Source: an uncultured Lachnospiraceae bacterium (GTDB taxonomy: Bacteria; Bacillota; Clostridia; Lachnospirales; Lachnospiraceae). Taken from it: DNA of 64,000 nucleotides. Both the position numbers and the translations under genes were made by a program. The notes under the pieces are model-generated. The model had not been told where the DNA came from. It saw only the letters and a list, made by a program, of their open reading frames with translations, and did no database searches. Within the stretch, counting starts at the first letter, position 1. Every line of letters begins with the position of its first letter. This document shows, in pieces, positions 42,667 through 51,794 of this stretch. The stretch lies in assembly GCA_958428365.1 (NCBI GenBank), contig CAUAFT010000010.1, positions 62,001 to 126,000 on the forward strand, given 5' to 3'.

Positions 42667-43740
42667 ATGAAACAGGATTTTATCACCCTTGAACATATTT
42701 CCAAGTCTTTTGACGGTCAGACGGTCTTAGACGATCTGAACCTGAATATCAAAGAAAACGAATTTATGACCCTGCTGGGTCCTTCCGGCTGCGGCAAGAC
42801 CACGACCCTGCGCCTCATAGGAGGATTCGAGGCGCCGGATACCGGAAAGATCTATTTTGACGGCGCCGATATCACGGATCTTGCCCCAAACCAGCGGAAA
42901 CTGAACACGGTCTTTCAAAAATATGCCCTCTTTCCCCACATGTCCATTGCGGAAAACATTGCCTTTGGACTGAAAATCAGCAAAAAGAGCAAGGCATATA
43001 TCGACGATAAGATTAAATACGCCTTAAAACTGGTGAACCTGGACGGATTTGAGCACCGCTCCGTGGATTCCTTAAGCGGCGGCCAGCAGCAGAGGATCGC
43101 CATTGCAAGAGCCATTGTCAACGAGCCGAGGGTTCTTCTCTTAGACGAGCCGCTGGGAGCCTTGGATCTAAAACTGCGTCAGGATATGCAGTATGAGCTG
43201 ATCCGGCTGAAAAACGAACTCGGCATTACCTTTCTCTACGTCACCCACGACCAGGAGGAGGCGCTTACCATGTCCGATTCCATCGTGGTCATGAACCAGG
43301 GTTATATCCAGCAGATCGGCACTCCGGAGGATATCTACAATGAACCGGTCAACGCCTTTGTGGCGGATTTTATCGGAGACAGCAACATTTTAGACGGCGT
43401 TATGCTGGAGGATCGTCTGGTTCGGATACTGGACACCAATTTTCCCTGTGTGGACGAGGGATTTGGAACCAACCGCCCGGTGGACGTGGTGATCCGTCCT
43501 GAAGATGTGGAGCTGGTGGAGCCTTCCGAGGGAATCCTGCAAGGAAGAGTCACCTCCATGATCTTCAAAGGGGTTCACTATGAGATCGAGGTGAACGCCA
43601 ACGGATATGAATGGCTGGTACACACGACCAAAATGCACGAGGTGGGCTCCCAGGTGGGCATCCGTGTCATTCCCTTCAACATCCAGATCATGAACAAACC
43701 GGAATCCAGCGACGAGGAGGCGGCAGAAATCGATGCGTAA
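42667..43740 (+). CDS. potA: Spermidine/putrescine ABC transporter ATP-binding protein
   Basis: A 357-residue ATPase with Walker A GPSGCGKTTTL, signature LSGGQQQRIAIARA, Walker B VLLLDEPLGALD, switch His in VTHDQEEA, and a C-terminal TOBE-like regulatory domain (about 285-345). AGGAGG is 9 nt before the ATG at 42667; the frame is open further upstream, but only over the regulator gene. It overlaps potB by 8 nt. Confidence 0.94.
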   Translation: MKQDFITLEHISKSFDGQTVLDDLNLNIKENEFMTLLGPSGCGKTTTLRLIGGFEAPDTGKIYFDGADITDLAPNQRKLNTVFQKYALFPHMSIAENIAFGLKISKKSKAYIDDKIKYALKLVNLDGFEHRSVDSLSGGQQQRIAIARAIVNEPRVLLLDEPLGALDLKLRQDMQYELIRLKNELGITFLYVTHDQEEALTMSDSIVVMNQGYIQQIGTPEDIYNEPVNAFVADFIGDSNILDGVMLEDRLVRILDTNFPCVDEGFGTNRPVDVVIRPEDVELVEPSEGILQGRVTSMIFKGVHYEIEVNANGYEWLVHTTKMHEVGSQVGIRVIPFNIQIMNKPESSDEEAAEIDA

Positions 43741-44560
43741 ACTAGGAAAACAGCTTTTAGCCGGACCTTACATTGTCTGGATCATCGGATTTATCGTCCT
43801 CCCGGTCTTTGCCATCCTCTATTATGCGCTGACAGATTCCGCCGGAGGCTTCACCTTATCGAATATTACAGCCATTGCGGAGCCGGTTCATTTTAAATCG
43901 CTGCTGCTCGCCCTGAAGCTGGGACTCATCTGTACAGCGATCTGCCTGGTGCTCTCCTATCCCCTTGCCATGATCTTAAACAACATGCAGATCAAAGAGC
44001 ACAGCTTTGTGGTTTTCATCTTCGTCCTTCCGATGTGGATGAATTTTATGCTGCGCATTCTCGCCTGGCAGATGCTTCTATCCAACAACGGGATCATCAA
44101 CAGCTTTTTGCAGCAGCTCGGTTTTTCGGGGATCAACCTGATGAATACCCAGACCGCCGTGGTCTTTGGCATGGTCTACGACTACCTGCCCTTTATGATC
44201 CTGCCCATTTATAATTCCTTAGTCCGTATCCGAAAGGATGTCATCGAGGCGGCAAAGGATCTGGGCGCAGATAATCTCACGGTATTTTTTAAGATCATCT
44301 TCCCCCTCACCATGTCGGGGGTATTCAGCGGCGTGATCATGGTCTTTGTCCCGGCGCTGACCTCCTTTGTCATCTCCGACTTGCTTGGAGGCGGCAAGGT
44401 ATTGCTGATCGGAAACGTCATCGAACAGTCCTTCATGCAGGGCATGGACTGGCACTTAGGCTCCGGTCTCTCCATTGTGCTGATGATCTTTGTCATCGCC
44501 TCCATGGCGTTTATGAATACTCAGAATAAAGACGGGGAAGGAGGAACTGCCGTATGGTAA
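43733..44560 (+). CDS. potB: Spermidine/putrescine ABC transporter permease PotB
   Basis: A 275-residue permease with six membrane segments and the EAA coupling loop around VIEAAKDLGADNLTVFFKIIFPLTMSG. Order and length match PotB. It overlaps potA by 8 nt and potC by 7 nt, so translation is coupled. Confidence 0.93.
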   Translation: MRKLGKQLLAGPYIVWIIGFIVLPVFAILYYALTDSAGGFTLSNITAIAEPVHFKSLLLALKLGLICTAICLVLSYPLAMILNNMQIKEHSFVVFIFVLPMWMNFMLRILAWQMLLSNNGIINSFLQQLGFSGINLMNTQTAVVFGMVYDYLPFMILPIYNSLVRIRKDVIEAAKDLGADNLTVFFKIIFPLTMSGVFSGVIMVFVPALTSFVISDLLGGGKVLLIGNVIEQSFMQGMDWHLGSGLSIVLMIFVIASMAFMNTQNKDGEGGTAVW

Positions 44561-45342
44561 AAAAGAGTGTCGAAAAGTTATATCTTATTATAATTTTTCT
44601 CTTCCTCTATCTTCCAATTGGGGTTTTGATCGTTCTATCCTTTAATAACTCCAAATCCAGAGTGCAGTGGGGCGGCTTCACCCTCCACTGGTATCAGGAG
44701 CTGTTTAAGAGCCGTGTGATCATGGAAGCCTTTTATACCACGATCTTTATCACCCTGACAGCCTCCATCGCAGCCACGATCCTTGGAACCATGGCTGCCA
44801 TCGGAATCCACGGAATGAAGCGGAAACAAAAAGCCATCATGCTGGGAGCGACGAACATCCCCCTCTTGAATGCGGACATTGTCACAGGAATCTCGCTGAT
44901 GCTGCTTTTAATTAAGTTCACAAGACTTGGAGTAACCACGGTGCTGATTGCACACATTACATTTAACATCCCCTATGTGATCTTAAATGTACTGCCGAAG
45001 CTAAATTCCCTAAGCCCCAACCTCTACGAGGCGGCGCTGGATCTGGGAGCCTCCCGTTCCTACGCTTTCCGAAAGATCATCTGGCCGGAGATCAAGGGCG
45101 GGGTGTTCAGCGGACTGTTGATGTCCATTACCATGTCCCTGGATGATTTTTCCATCACCTATTTTACCAAGGGACCGGGAACCAACACCCTCTCCACCAT
45201 GATCTATACGGAACTGAAAAAGGGGATCAAGCCGGAGATGTACGCTCTGTCCACGATTCTGTTTCTCATCGCATTGCTGCTCTTACTTGCCATGAACTAC
45301 CGTTCATCCAAAAAGAGTCCTGCAATGACATACAACCCATAA
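44554..45342 (+). CDS. potC: Spermidine/putrescine ABC transporter permease PotC
   Basis: A 262-residue permease with six membrane segments and coupling loop LYEAALDLGASRSYAFRKIIWPEIKGG. A strong AAGGAGGA within the end of potB precedes it. Twelve nucleotides separate it from potD. Confidence 0.93.
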   Translation: MVKKSVEKLYLIIIFLFLYLPIGVLIVLSFNNSKSRVQWGGFTLHWYQELFKSRVIMEAFYTTIFITLTASIAATILGTMAAIGIHGMKRKQKAIMLGATNIPLLNADIVTGISLMLLLIKFTRLGVTTVLIAHITFNIPYVILNVLPKLNSLSPNLYEAALDLGASRSYAFRKIIWPEIKGGVFSGLLMSITMSLDDFSITYFTKGPGTNTLSTMIYTELKKGIKPEMYALSTILFLIALLLLLAMNYRSSKKSPAMTYNP

Positions 45343-45353
45343 GGAGATCTATC

Positions 45354-46406
45354 ATGAAAAAGAAATTTTTACTGCTTGCAGCCTGCCTGGGCGTTCTCTT
45401 CTCATTGACCGCCTGCGGCTCCACCGATTCCGGGGACACCCTCACCGTCCTGAACTATGGAAAATATTTAGAACCGGAGCTTCTGGATCAGTTCGAGGAG
45501 GAGACCGGTATCCGTGTCAATTACGAGGAATATGTCAACCCGGAAGAAATGTATACCAAGTATAAATCCGGCGCCATCGACTACGATGTGATCTGTACCT
45601 CCGATTACATGGTGGAACGCCTGATTAATGAGGGTGAGGCAAAGGAAATCAATTTTGAGAACGTCCCTCTTTCCGAAAATCTGGACAAATCTTATTTTGA
45701 ATTTTCCAGAGCCTTCGACCCGGATAATAAATATTCCATGCCTTACTTCTTTGGCACCGTGGGCATCCTCTACAACAAGACCAAGGTGGATCCCTCGGAA
45801 GTGGAGAGCTGGAATGTTCTCTGGGACAGCAAATACAAGGATCAGATCATTATGGAAAACAGTGTCCGGGATACCTTCTTAGTTCCATTGAAGCTCCTGG
45901 GCTATTCTTCCAATTCCGTAGATGAAAAAGAATTGAATCAGGCTCTGGATATGCTGGTGGAACAGAAGCCTCTGGTCTATTCCTATCTTGTGGACGAGAG
46001 CGCGGATGAGATGGTAGCAGGCAATGCCGCTCTGGCGCTGGTCTACTCCGGAGAGGCAGCCTACGCCCAGTCCTTAAGCGAAGATCTGGAATATTCCGTG
46101 CCAAAGGAGGGTTCCAATATGTGGATCGACTCCTGGCTGATTCCTAAGACCTGCAAAAATCAGGAAAATGCGGAAAAATTCCTGGATTTCCTCTGCCGGG
46201 AGGACGTGGCGATGACGAACTTTGAATACGTCTACTATGCTACGCCAAATACGGCGGTAAAGGAAAAATTAAGTGAAGATTTACAAAATGACAAGACCAT
46301 CTTCCCGGATAAGGAGACCCTGGACAACTGCGAGATCTTCCGCTGTCTCGACGACGATTCCATCGCTCTTTACAACAAGCTCTGGAAGGAATTGAAATCC
46401 AAATAA
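45354..46406 (+). CDS. potD: Spermidine/putrescine-binding lipoprotein PotD
   Basis: A 350-residue solute-binding lipoprotein with lipobox LTAC (Cys about residue 21). The N-lobe starts LTVLNYGKYLEPELLDQFEEE, as in PotD/PotF. NYEEYVNPEEMYTKYKSG and YSMPYFFGTVGILYNK are conserved binding-lobe stretches. Together with potABC it imports polyamines. A terminator follows. Confidence 0.93.
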   Translation: MKKKFLLLAACLGVLFSLTACGSTDSGDTLTVLNYGKYLEPELLDQFEEETGIRVNYEEYVNPEEMYTKYKSGAIDYDVICTSDYMVERLINEGEAKEINFENVPLSENLDKSYFEFSRAFDPDNKYSMPYFFGTVGILYNKTKVDPSEVESWNVLWDSKYKDQIIMENSVRDTFLVPLKLLGYSSNSVDEKELNQALDMLVEQKPLVYSYLVDESADEMVAGNAALALVYSGEAAYAQSLSEDLEYSVPKEGSNMWIDSWLIPKTCKNQENAEKFLDFLCREDVAMTNFEYVYYATPNTAVKEKLSEDLQNDKTIFPDKETLDNCEIFRCLDDDSIALYNKLWKELKSK

Positions 46407-46442
46407 TTTCTTCTTGCTTTTTTTGATAAACCATGTTACATT

Positions 46443-46475
46443 AAAATCCACATGAACGCTCATGTGGATTTTTTT
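46443..46475 (+). terminator. Terminator of the pot operon
   Basis: Perfect 13-bp arms (46443-46455 and 46460-46472) with a run of T at the end. Confidence 0.9.
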
Positions 46476-46542
46476 ATCTTTTGCACCGTCGTGCATTTTC
46501 CCATTTTTTATTTCATATCCCGCCTGTATTCAGGAGGTTTTT

Positions 46543-47421
46543 ATGACATTTGAAAATTTTAAGAAAATGATTTTAGACTCGCTTCATGCCTATTACGGCG
46601 AAGATTACACCCTGACCATCCGTTCCATTCCGAAGAATAATCAGGTTCTTTTAGATGGACTGACGATCCAGGAGAAGGGCTGCAATATCTCTCCCACCAT
46701 CTACTTAAACCCCTACTATGCAAAATTTCAAAGGGGCGCCTCCCTCTTTTCCATTGTGGAGGAGATCAAGAATCTCTATGCCGTCAACCGTCCCACCGAA
46801 AGTGTGGATGTTCGCTTTTTTACAGATTTTGACCATGTAAAAGACCGTATCTGTATGAAATTAGTCCACTATGAAAAAAACAGGGAACTCTTAAAAAAAG
46901 TTCCCCACATTCGTTTTCTCGATCTCGCCGTGGTGTTCTATTATCTCTTCTCACTGATTCCCGGTGAAAACGCCACCATCCAGATCTATACCGATCATAT
47001 GAAGCACTGGAAGGTAACCCCCGAAGATCTGTTTTCTCTTGCAAAAGAAAACTCTCCAAGACTGCTCCCCTACTATCTGGACGATATCTTTTCCATTCTG
47101 ACGGACTTTGGCGATCTGCTGGAATACAGCGCCTCACACACCCAGCCCCTCTTCGTTCTCACCAATTCCGAAAAACTCTTCGGCGCCTCCGTCATCCTCT
47201 ATCCCGAACTGCTCTCCTCCATCGCCCAGCGCATGGAACGGGATTTCATCCTCTTTCCCAGCAGCATTCACGAGGTTCTCCTGCTTCCTGCCACGGAGGA
47301 GGAAGATCTGCCCGACTACCATTCCGTCATAGAAGAGATCAACCGGACGCACTTAACACCGGAGGAGATCCTCTCAGACCACGCCTACTTCTACAGCCGC
47401 AAGACCGGGCTTATAACCTAG
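46543..47421 (+). CDS. DUF5688 family protein
   Basis: A 292-residue soluble protein (MTFENFKKMILDSLHAYYGE, then VLLDGLTIQEKGCNISPTIYLNPYY) of a family seen mostly in Lachnospiraceae and related clostridia, often in several copies per genome; function unknown. AGGAGG precedes ATG 46543. The start of an upstream extension lies in the pot terminator and is rejected. Its 3' end overlaps the convergent glgA by 11 nt. Confidence 0.75.
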   Translation: MTFENFKKMILDSLHAYYGEDYTLTIRSIPKNNQVLLDGLTIQEKGCNISPTIYLNPYYAKFQRGASLFSIVEEIKNLYAVNRPTESVDVRFFTDFDHVKDRICMKLVHYEKNRELLKKVPHIRFLDLAVVFYYLFSLIPGENATIQIYTDHMKHWKVTPEDLFSLAKENSPRLLPYYLDDIFSILTDFGDLLEYSASHTQPLFVLTNSEKLFGASVILYPELLSSIAQRMERDFILFPSSIHEVLLLPATEEEDLPDYHSVIEEINRTHLTPEEILSDHAYFYSRKTGLIT

Positions 47422-48850
47422 AATAGAGCTCCTGATATTCCGCCGCCGATACGTTCCAGGAATAGTCGCTCTCCATGGCGCGGTAGGCGATCCCGTTCCA
47501 CTGATCCCTGTGATTTTCATAGGTATCTTTAGCGTATCGGATCATATGCAGCATCTCATGAGCATTATAATTTGCAAAGGAAAAGCCGTTTCCGGTCTGC
47601 TCGTATTCATTATAAGGACAGACCGTATCCCGAAGCCCTCCGGTCTCCCGGACCATCGGCACGGTTCCATATCTCATGCTCATAAGCTGGCTGAGTCCGC
47701 AGGGTTCGAACTGGGAAGGCATCAAAAAGGCGTCCGCCCCGGCATAGATCTGGTGCGCCAGATCCTCGGAATAATAAATCCTTGCGGACATTTTATTCTC
47801 ATATTTCCAGGAAAAATGACGGAACATATTTTCATACTGTTCTTCTCCCGTTCCAAGCACTGCGATCTGGATCCGGTCCTGACCCAGCAGCTCATCCATG
47901 ACATAGGCGATCAGATCCATTCCCTTCTGGGATGTCAGTCTGGAAACGATCCCCACCAAAAAGGTCTCCGGCTCTTTTGGCAGCTCCATCCATTCCTGAA
48001 GGCACGCCTTGTTTACAGGCTTTCCTCTTAAAAAACTCATCTTATCAAACTTTTCTCGGATCCTTCCGTCCGTTGCCGGGTCATATTCTCCATAGTCCAG
48101 CCCGTTCACGATCCCAAACAGATCGTCTCCTCTTTCCCGGAGCAATCCGTCCAGTCCTTCCCCACCCTGGGGCGTTGTGATCTCCTGGGCATAGCTTCGA
48201 CTCACCGTAGTCACAAGATCCGAATAGACGATACCGCCCTTTAAGTAATTGGATTCCCCGTAAGATTCCAGCTTATCCGGGGTAAACAGACTCCTCGGAA
48301 GTCCCGCGGCGTCCATAACGCTCTCGATCTTCCACCTTCCCTGGAATTTCAGGTTATGAATGGTAAAAATCGTTTTCATATTCTGATAAAATCCGTCATT
48401 CTGATAGAAATTTTTTAAAAACACAGGCACCAGCCCGGTCTGCCAATCGTGACAATGCAGAATGTCCGCCTGAAAATCCAGCTTCTTCATTACTTCCAGC
48501 ACCGCTTTGGAGAAAAATGCGAATTTTTCCACATCCTCGTAAATATTGTTATAGGGTTTGTCTCCCCCAAAATAGAATTCGTTGTCGATAAAATAGTAAG
48601 TGATCCCGTCATAGGAGGCGGACAGGATTCCCGCATACTGCTCTCTCCACCCCAATTTTACATAAATGCTGTCTATATAGGTCAACATCTGTTTAAAATG
48701 CTCTTCCATGCAGGCATATTTCGGCAGGATCACGCGCACGTCGTACTGTTGCTTATCGAAATATTTCGGCAGGGAACCCGTCACATCGGCAAGCCCTCCT
48801 GTCTTGATAAAGGGCACTGCTTCGGACGTCACAAACAATACTTTTTTCAT
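47411..48850 (-). CDS. glgA: Glycogen synthase (ADP-glucose type)
   Basis: A 479-residue GT5 enzyme that extends alpha-1,4-glucan from ADP-glucose. The N-terminal KTGGLADVTGSLPKYF binds ADP-glucose, and the C-terminal MPSQFEPCGLSQLMSMRYGT holds the catalytic Glu. The usual partners glgC and glgB are not adjacent. GGAGG in its leader lies in a hairpin (48855-48904). It is convergent with the DUF5688 gene. Confidence 0.95.
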   Translation of the reverse strand: MKKVLFVTSEAVPFIKTGGLADVTGSLPKYFDKQQYDVRVILPKYACMEEHFKQMLTYIDSIYVKLGWREQYAGILSASYDGITYYFIDNEFYFGGDKPYNNIYEDVEKFAFFSKAVLEVMKKLDFQADILHCHDWQTGLVPVFLKNFYQNDGFYQNMKTIFTIHNLKFQGRWKIESVMDAAGLPRSLFTPDKLESYGESNYLKGGIVYSDLVTTVSRSYAQEITTPQGGEGLDGLLRERGDDLFGIVNGLDYGEYDPATDGRIREKFDKMSFLRGKPVNKACLQEWMELPKEPETFLVGIVSRLTSQKGMDLIAYVMDELLGQDRIQIAVLGTGEEQYENMFRHFSWKYENKMSARIYYSEDLAHQIYAGADAFLMPSQFEPCGLSQLMSMRYGTVPMVRETGGLRDTVCPYNEYEQTGNGFSFANYNAHEMLHMIRYAKDTYENHRDQWNGIAYRAMESDYSWNVSAAEYQELYSRL

Positions 48851-48854
48851 AAAA

Positions 48855-48904
48855 AAATACCTCCAAGTCCAATATAAGATATTATATCGTACTTAGAAGT
48901 ATTT
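48855..48904 (-). promoter_or_regulatory. Hairpin overlapping the glgA ribosome site, spo0A terminator candidate
   Basis: Arms 48855-48868 and 48891-48904 pair at 12 of 14 positions. On the minus strand the far arm contains the glgA GGAGG and is followed by a run of T, so a transcript coming from spo0A would end here. The loop holds TATAAT (48881-48886), a possible glgA -10; transcripts starting there would lack the near arm and have a free ribosome site. Confidence 0.45.
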
Positions 48905-48934
48905 TGAAAGCTGTAGTTCTCATGAAAAATTGTC

Positions 48935-49735
48935 CTAGTAATTATTTCTGTACTCCAATCTGATCTTATCTGCGATTAATGCGATGAATTCTGAGTTCGT
49001 CGGTTTTCCCTTTCCGTTGTTGATGGTGTATCCAAAGAGCGCGTCGATGGTATCCATCTTTCCACGGCTCCATGCCACCTCGATAGCATGACGGATGGCT
49101 CTCTCCACCCTGCTCGGCGTAGTCTGGAACTTCTTCGCAATGGTAGGATAGAGGATCTTCGTGATAGAATTGAGCATATCCATATCGTTTACCGACATAA
49201 TAATGGCTTCTCTTAGATACTGATAGCCCTTGATATGAGCCGGAACTCCGATCTCATGGATGATCGCCGTCACATCACTCTCCAGATTTCTCTCCTTTAA
49301 TTCCTCTCTTTTCTCATAAGGATTTACCCTGCGCACCTCTGTGGCGCGGATGGAATTTCGGTTCTTCACATCCTTGATCCTGCTGATGATCATGTCGTTG
49401 TCAAATGGCTTCATAATATAGTAATCCGCCCCTAACCGAAAAGCGTCCTCCGTAATTTTTTCCTGTCCGATCGCACTGATCATGATAAAAGCCGGATGTT
49501 TTTTGATCGTTGAATCTCTGTTGACTTTTTCCATAACTCCAAGACCGTCCATTTTCGGCATGACAATATCCAGCAAAACGACATCCGGTTCTGCGGTTTT
49601 TATCAATTCATACGCTTCTACTCCATCTTTTGCAGTTCCGATCACCTGTAATTCTTCATCACTTTGTACTATGTCGCCTAAAAGGCGTACCATTCTTTCG
49701 TTATCATCTGCAATCGCAATATTCAGCTTATCCAT
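48935..49735 (-). CDS. spo0A: Sporulation master regulator Spo0A
   Basis: A 266-residue response regulator. Receiver domain at residues 1-125 (IAIADDN, VVLLDIVMPKMDG, IMKPFD) and the Spo0A DNA-binding domain at about 150-266 (TTPSRVERAIRHAIEVAWSR, then FGYTINNGKGKPTNSEFIA), which is found only in Spo0A. It marks an endospore former. Two TGTCGAA boxes lie upstream, fitting autoregulation. SpoIVB, often its neighbour, is not adjacent. Confidence 0.96.
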   Translation of the reverse strand: MDKLNIAIADDNERMVRLLGDIVQSDEELQVIGTAKDGVEAYELIKTAEPDVVLLDIVMPKMDGLGVMEKVNRDSTIKKHPAFIMISAIGQEKITEDAFRLGADYYIMKPFDNDMIISRIKDVKNRNSIRATEVRRVNPYEKREELKERNLESDVTAIIHEIGVPAHIKGYQYLREAIIMSVNDMDMLNSITKILYPTIAKKFQTTPSRVERAIRHAIEVAWSRGKMDTIDALFGYTINNGKGKPTNSEFIALIADKIRLEYRNNY

Positions 49736-49862
49736 GCCGCCGTCCCTCCTGACATTTTTTTAACATATGAGGTATTATAGCGTTTCATTTTTCTCATTTC
49801 AATAAAAATCGTCCGATTCAAATCGACTTTGACGGAATTTTAGCGCGGTCTAAGCACCATCC

Positions 49863-49910
49863 TGTCGAAGGACGCGGGTATCATGGATTTTTAAAATTAA
49901 CTTTGTCGAA
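49863..49910 (+). promoter_or_regulatory. Two Spo0A boxes upstream of spo0A
   Basis: TGTCGAA occurs exactly at 49863-49869 and 49904-49910, in the 212-nt gap upstream of spo0A. This is the consensus 0A box. The two are 41 nt apart, close to four helical turns. Confidence 0.65.
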
Positions 49911-49947
49911 GCCTGCTGCAAGTCCCTTTTTTCTCTCTAGCCTGGTT

Positions 49948-50241
49948 TTATGCCATGATTCTTTTTGCCATTTTATTTAACCAGACTTCACGCTTAAATT
50001 CTTCCACCACCTGAGCGTCCGCCATCTGAATGATCTGGTTTTCCGGCATGGTATCCTCCAGCGTCACCCCATACAGTTTGTTCAACAGCAGCCATTGTCT
50101 TAAATCCGGCTGTGCCTCCCCGGACTCCCATAATGCAATCTCCTCCGGGCTGACTCCTATAAGGTGCGCTAACTTTTCTGCAGAATATCCTGCGTGTTCT
50201 CTGGCTTTTTTCAGTGTTGCTCCTAATTTTTTATCTTTCAT
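49948..50241 (-). CDS. Small XRE-family HTH protein
   Basis: A 97-residue protein with HTH_XRE at residues 6-60 (LKKAREHAGYSAEKLAHLIG, EEIALWESGEAQP) and a short C-terminal tail. Its start is 9 nt after the citrate synthase stop, so it is the second gene of that transcript. Target unknown. Confidence 0.78.
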   Translation of the reverse strand: MKDKKLGATLKKAREHAGYSAEKLAHLIGVSPEEIALWESGEAQPDLRQWLLLNKLYGVTLEDTMPENQIIQMADAQVVEEFKREVWLNKMAKRIMA

Positions 50242-50250
50242 ATGATCACC

Positions 50251-51579
50251 TTACTCTTTCTTTTCCATGACGCTCATATAGGCGGGACGAATGATGCGGT
50301 CTGTGCCGATGAGTTCTTCCATCCGATGTGCGCTCCAGCCCACGATTCTTGCCACGGCAAAAATCGCCGTATACAATTCCTGTGGGATCCCCAGCATGTC
50401 ATATACAAAGCCGCTGTAAAAATCCACATTCGGGCTGACTCCTTTATAAATATGTCTCTTCTCTGCAATGAGCTCCGGCGCCAGTTCCTCAATGGTGTTA
50501 TAGAGCAGCATATCCTCCTCCCGGTGTTTTACTACGGCGAGCTTTTCCACGTATTTCTTAAATATCCTTTCTCTTGGATCGGACAGGGAATAGACTGCAT
50601 GACCCATTCCATAGATCAACCCTTTTCCGTCAAATGCCTCGCCGTCTAGGATTTTTGACAGATATGCCGCAACCTCCTCTTTGTCATGAATATCTTCAAT
50701 ATGCTCCCGGATATCCTGCATCATTTCCATTACCTTAATATTTGCCCCGCCATGCTTAGGTCCTTTCAGGGAGGACATCGCCGCCGCAATGGTGGAATAG
50801 GTATCGGAGCCGGAGGAGGTGACTACCCTTGTGGTGAAGGTGGAATTATTACCGCCTCCGTGCTCCATATGCAGAATCAGGGCTGTGTCCAGTACTTTTG
50901 CCTCCACCCAGGTATAATTCTGATCCGGTCGAAGCATCATCAAAAGATTTTCCGCCGTGGAGAGCTGCGGGTCGGGACGATGGATGTACATACTCGCATC
51001 GTTTGCATAGTGATTATATGCGTGATACCCATATGCAGCCAAAAGAGGAAACAGGCTGATGAGCTGGATACACTGACGCAGACAGTTACTCACATCCACT
51101 GTTTTTACAGATTCATCATAGGACGCCAGGGTTAAGATACTTCTGGTCATGGTATTCATGATATCCTCGCTGGGCGCCTTCATAATGACGTCTCTGGTAA
51201 AGTTGGTGGGAAGGGTCCTGCTGTTGGCAATCACTTCACGGAAATCCTGTAACTCCTTTGCATCCGGGAGCTGTCCCATCAGCAACAGGTAGGCGATCTT
51301 TTCGAAGCCGAACTCCCGCTCACCCAGATTTTTAATCAGATTCTCTACGTTATATCCCCGATACCACAATTCTCCGTCACATGGCACCTTTTTTCCATCC
51401 TCTTCCTTAAATGCCACGATCTTGGAGATATTTGTGAGTCCTGTTAAGACTCCTTTGCCATTCTCATCCCTGAGACCCAGGTTGACCCCATACTCTTTGT
51501 AGAGCTTTGGAGAAATACTGTCGTTTTTTCCACAGAGAACCGCCTGCTCTTTTGCATATTCATAAATGTCTTTTTCCAT
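50251..51579 (-). CDS. Citrate synthase (second paralogue)
   Basis: A 442-residue citrate synthase with the catalytic motifs LHMEHGGGNNS, GMGHAVYSLSDPRE and SPNVDFYSG. It resembles the gene at 1042-2406 along its entire length. I start at ATG 51579 (MEKDIYEY), because GGAGG lies 8 nt upstream; an ATG five codons earlier overlaps that site. Its promoter region holds a CIRCE element, which is unusual for this enzyme. It is followed by the small XRE gene. Confidence 0.92.
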   Translation of the reverse strand: MEKDIYEYAKEQAVLCGKNDSISPKLYKEYGVNLGLRDENGKGVLTGLTNISKIVAFKEEDGKKVPCDGELWYRGYNVENLIKNLGEREFGFEKIAYLLLMGQLPDAKELQDFREVIANSRTLPTNFTRDVIMKAPSEDIMNTMTRSILTLASYDESVKTVDVSNCLRQCIQLISLFPLLAAYGYHAYNHYANDASMYIHRPDPQLSTAENLLMMLRPDQNYTWVEAKVLDTALILHMEHGGGNNSTFTTRVVTSSGSDTYSTIAAAMSSLKGPKHGGANIKVMEMMQDIREHIEDIHDKEEVAAYLSKILDGEAFDGKGLIYGMGHAVYSLSDPRERIFKKYVEKLAVVKHREEDMLLYNTIEELAPELIAEKRHIYKGVSPNVDFYSGFVYDMLGIPQELYTAIFAVARIVGWSAHRMEELIGTDRIIRPAYMSVMEKKE

Positions 51580-51606
51580 TTGGTCCGCCTCCATTTCCCA
51601 TTTTTG

Positions 51607-51633
51607 TTAGCACTTTATTTTATCGAGTGCTAA
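51607..51633 (-). promoter_or_regulatory. CIRCE element in the citrate synthase leader
   Basis: TTAGCACTT-N9-GAGTGCTAA, matching the HrcA operator (TTAGCACTC-N9-GAGTGCTAA) at 17 of 18 positions with the exact 9-nt spacer. It lies 12 nt after the predicted -10, in the 5' leader, which is its usual place in groESL and dnaK operons. Confidence 0.82.
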
Positions 51634-51645
51634 CTCCGGTGTAAA

Positions 51646-51674
51646 AAAATATTCCTGTGTGTCTGGAATTACAA
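51646..51674 (-). promoter_or_regulatory. Promoter of the second citrate synthase
   Basis: Minus-strand TTGTAA (51669-51674), 17-nt spacer, TATTTT (51646-51651). Upstream (51681-51708) lies an AT-rich pair of TGTTTAATTTT words including the dyad GTTTAA-TT-TTAAAC (51695-51708), similar to the site before marR. Confidence 0.5.
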
Positions 51675-51750
51675 GGAATGTTTAATTTTTAAATGTTTAA
51701 TTTTAAACTATTATAACATAAAAAAAGAAATTGTCAATAGGGTTTAAAAT

Positions 51751-51774
51751 CAGGGTGCCAAAACAGGCACCCTG
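51751..51774 (-). terminator. Terminator after the MarR gene
   Basis: Perfect 9-bp arms (51751-51759/51766-51774) followed on the minus strand by ATTTTAAA, a short T-run. Confidence 0.6.
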
Positions 51775-51794
51775 AACTGTTTTGCTGTTACAGA

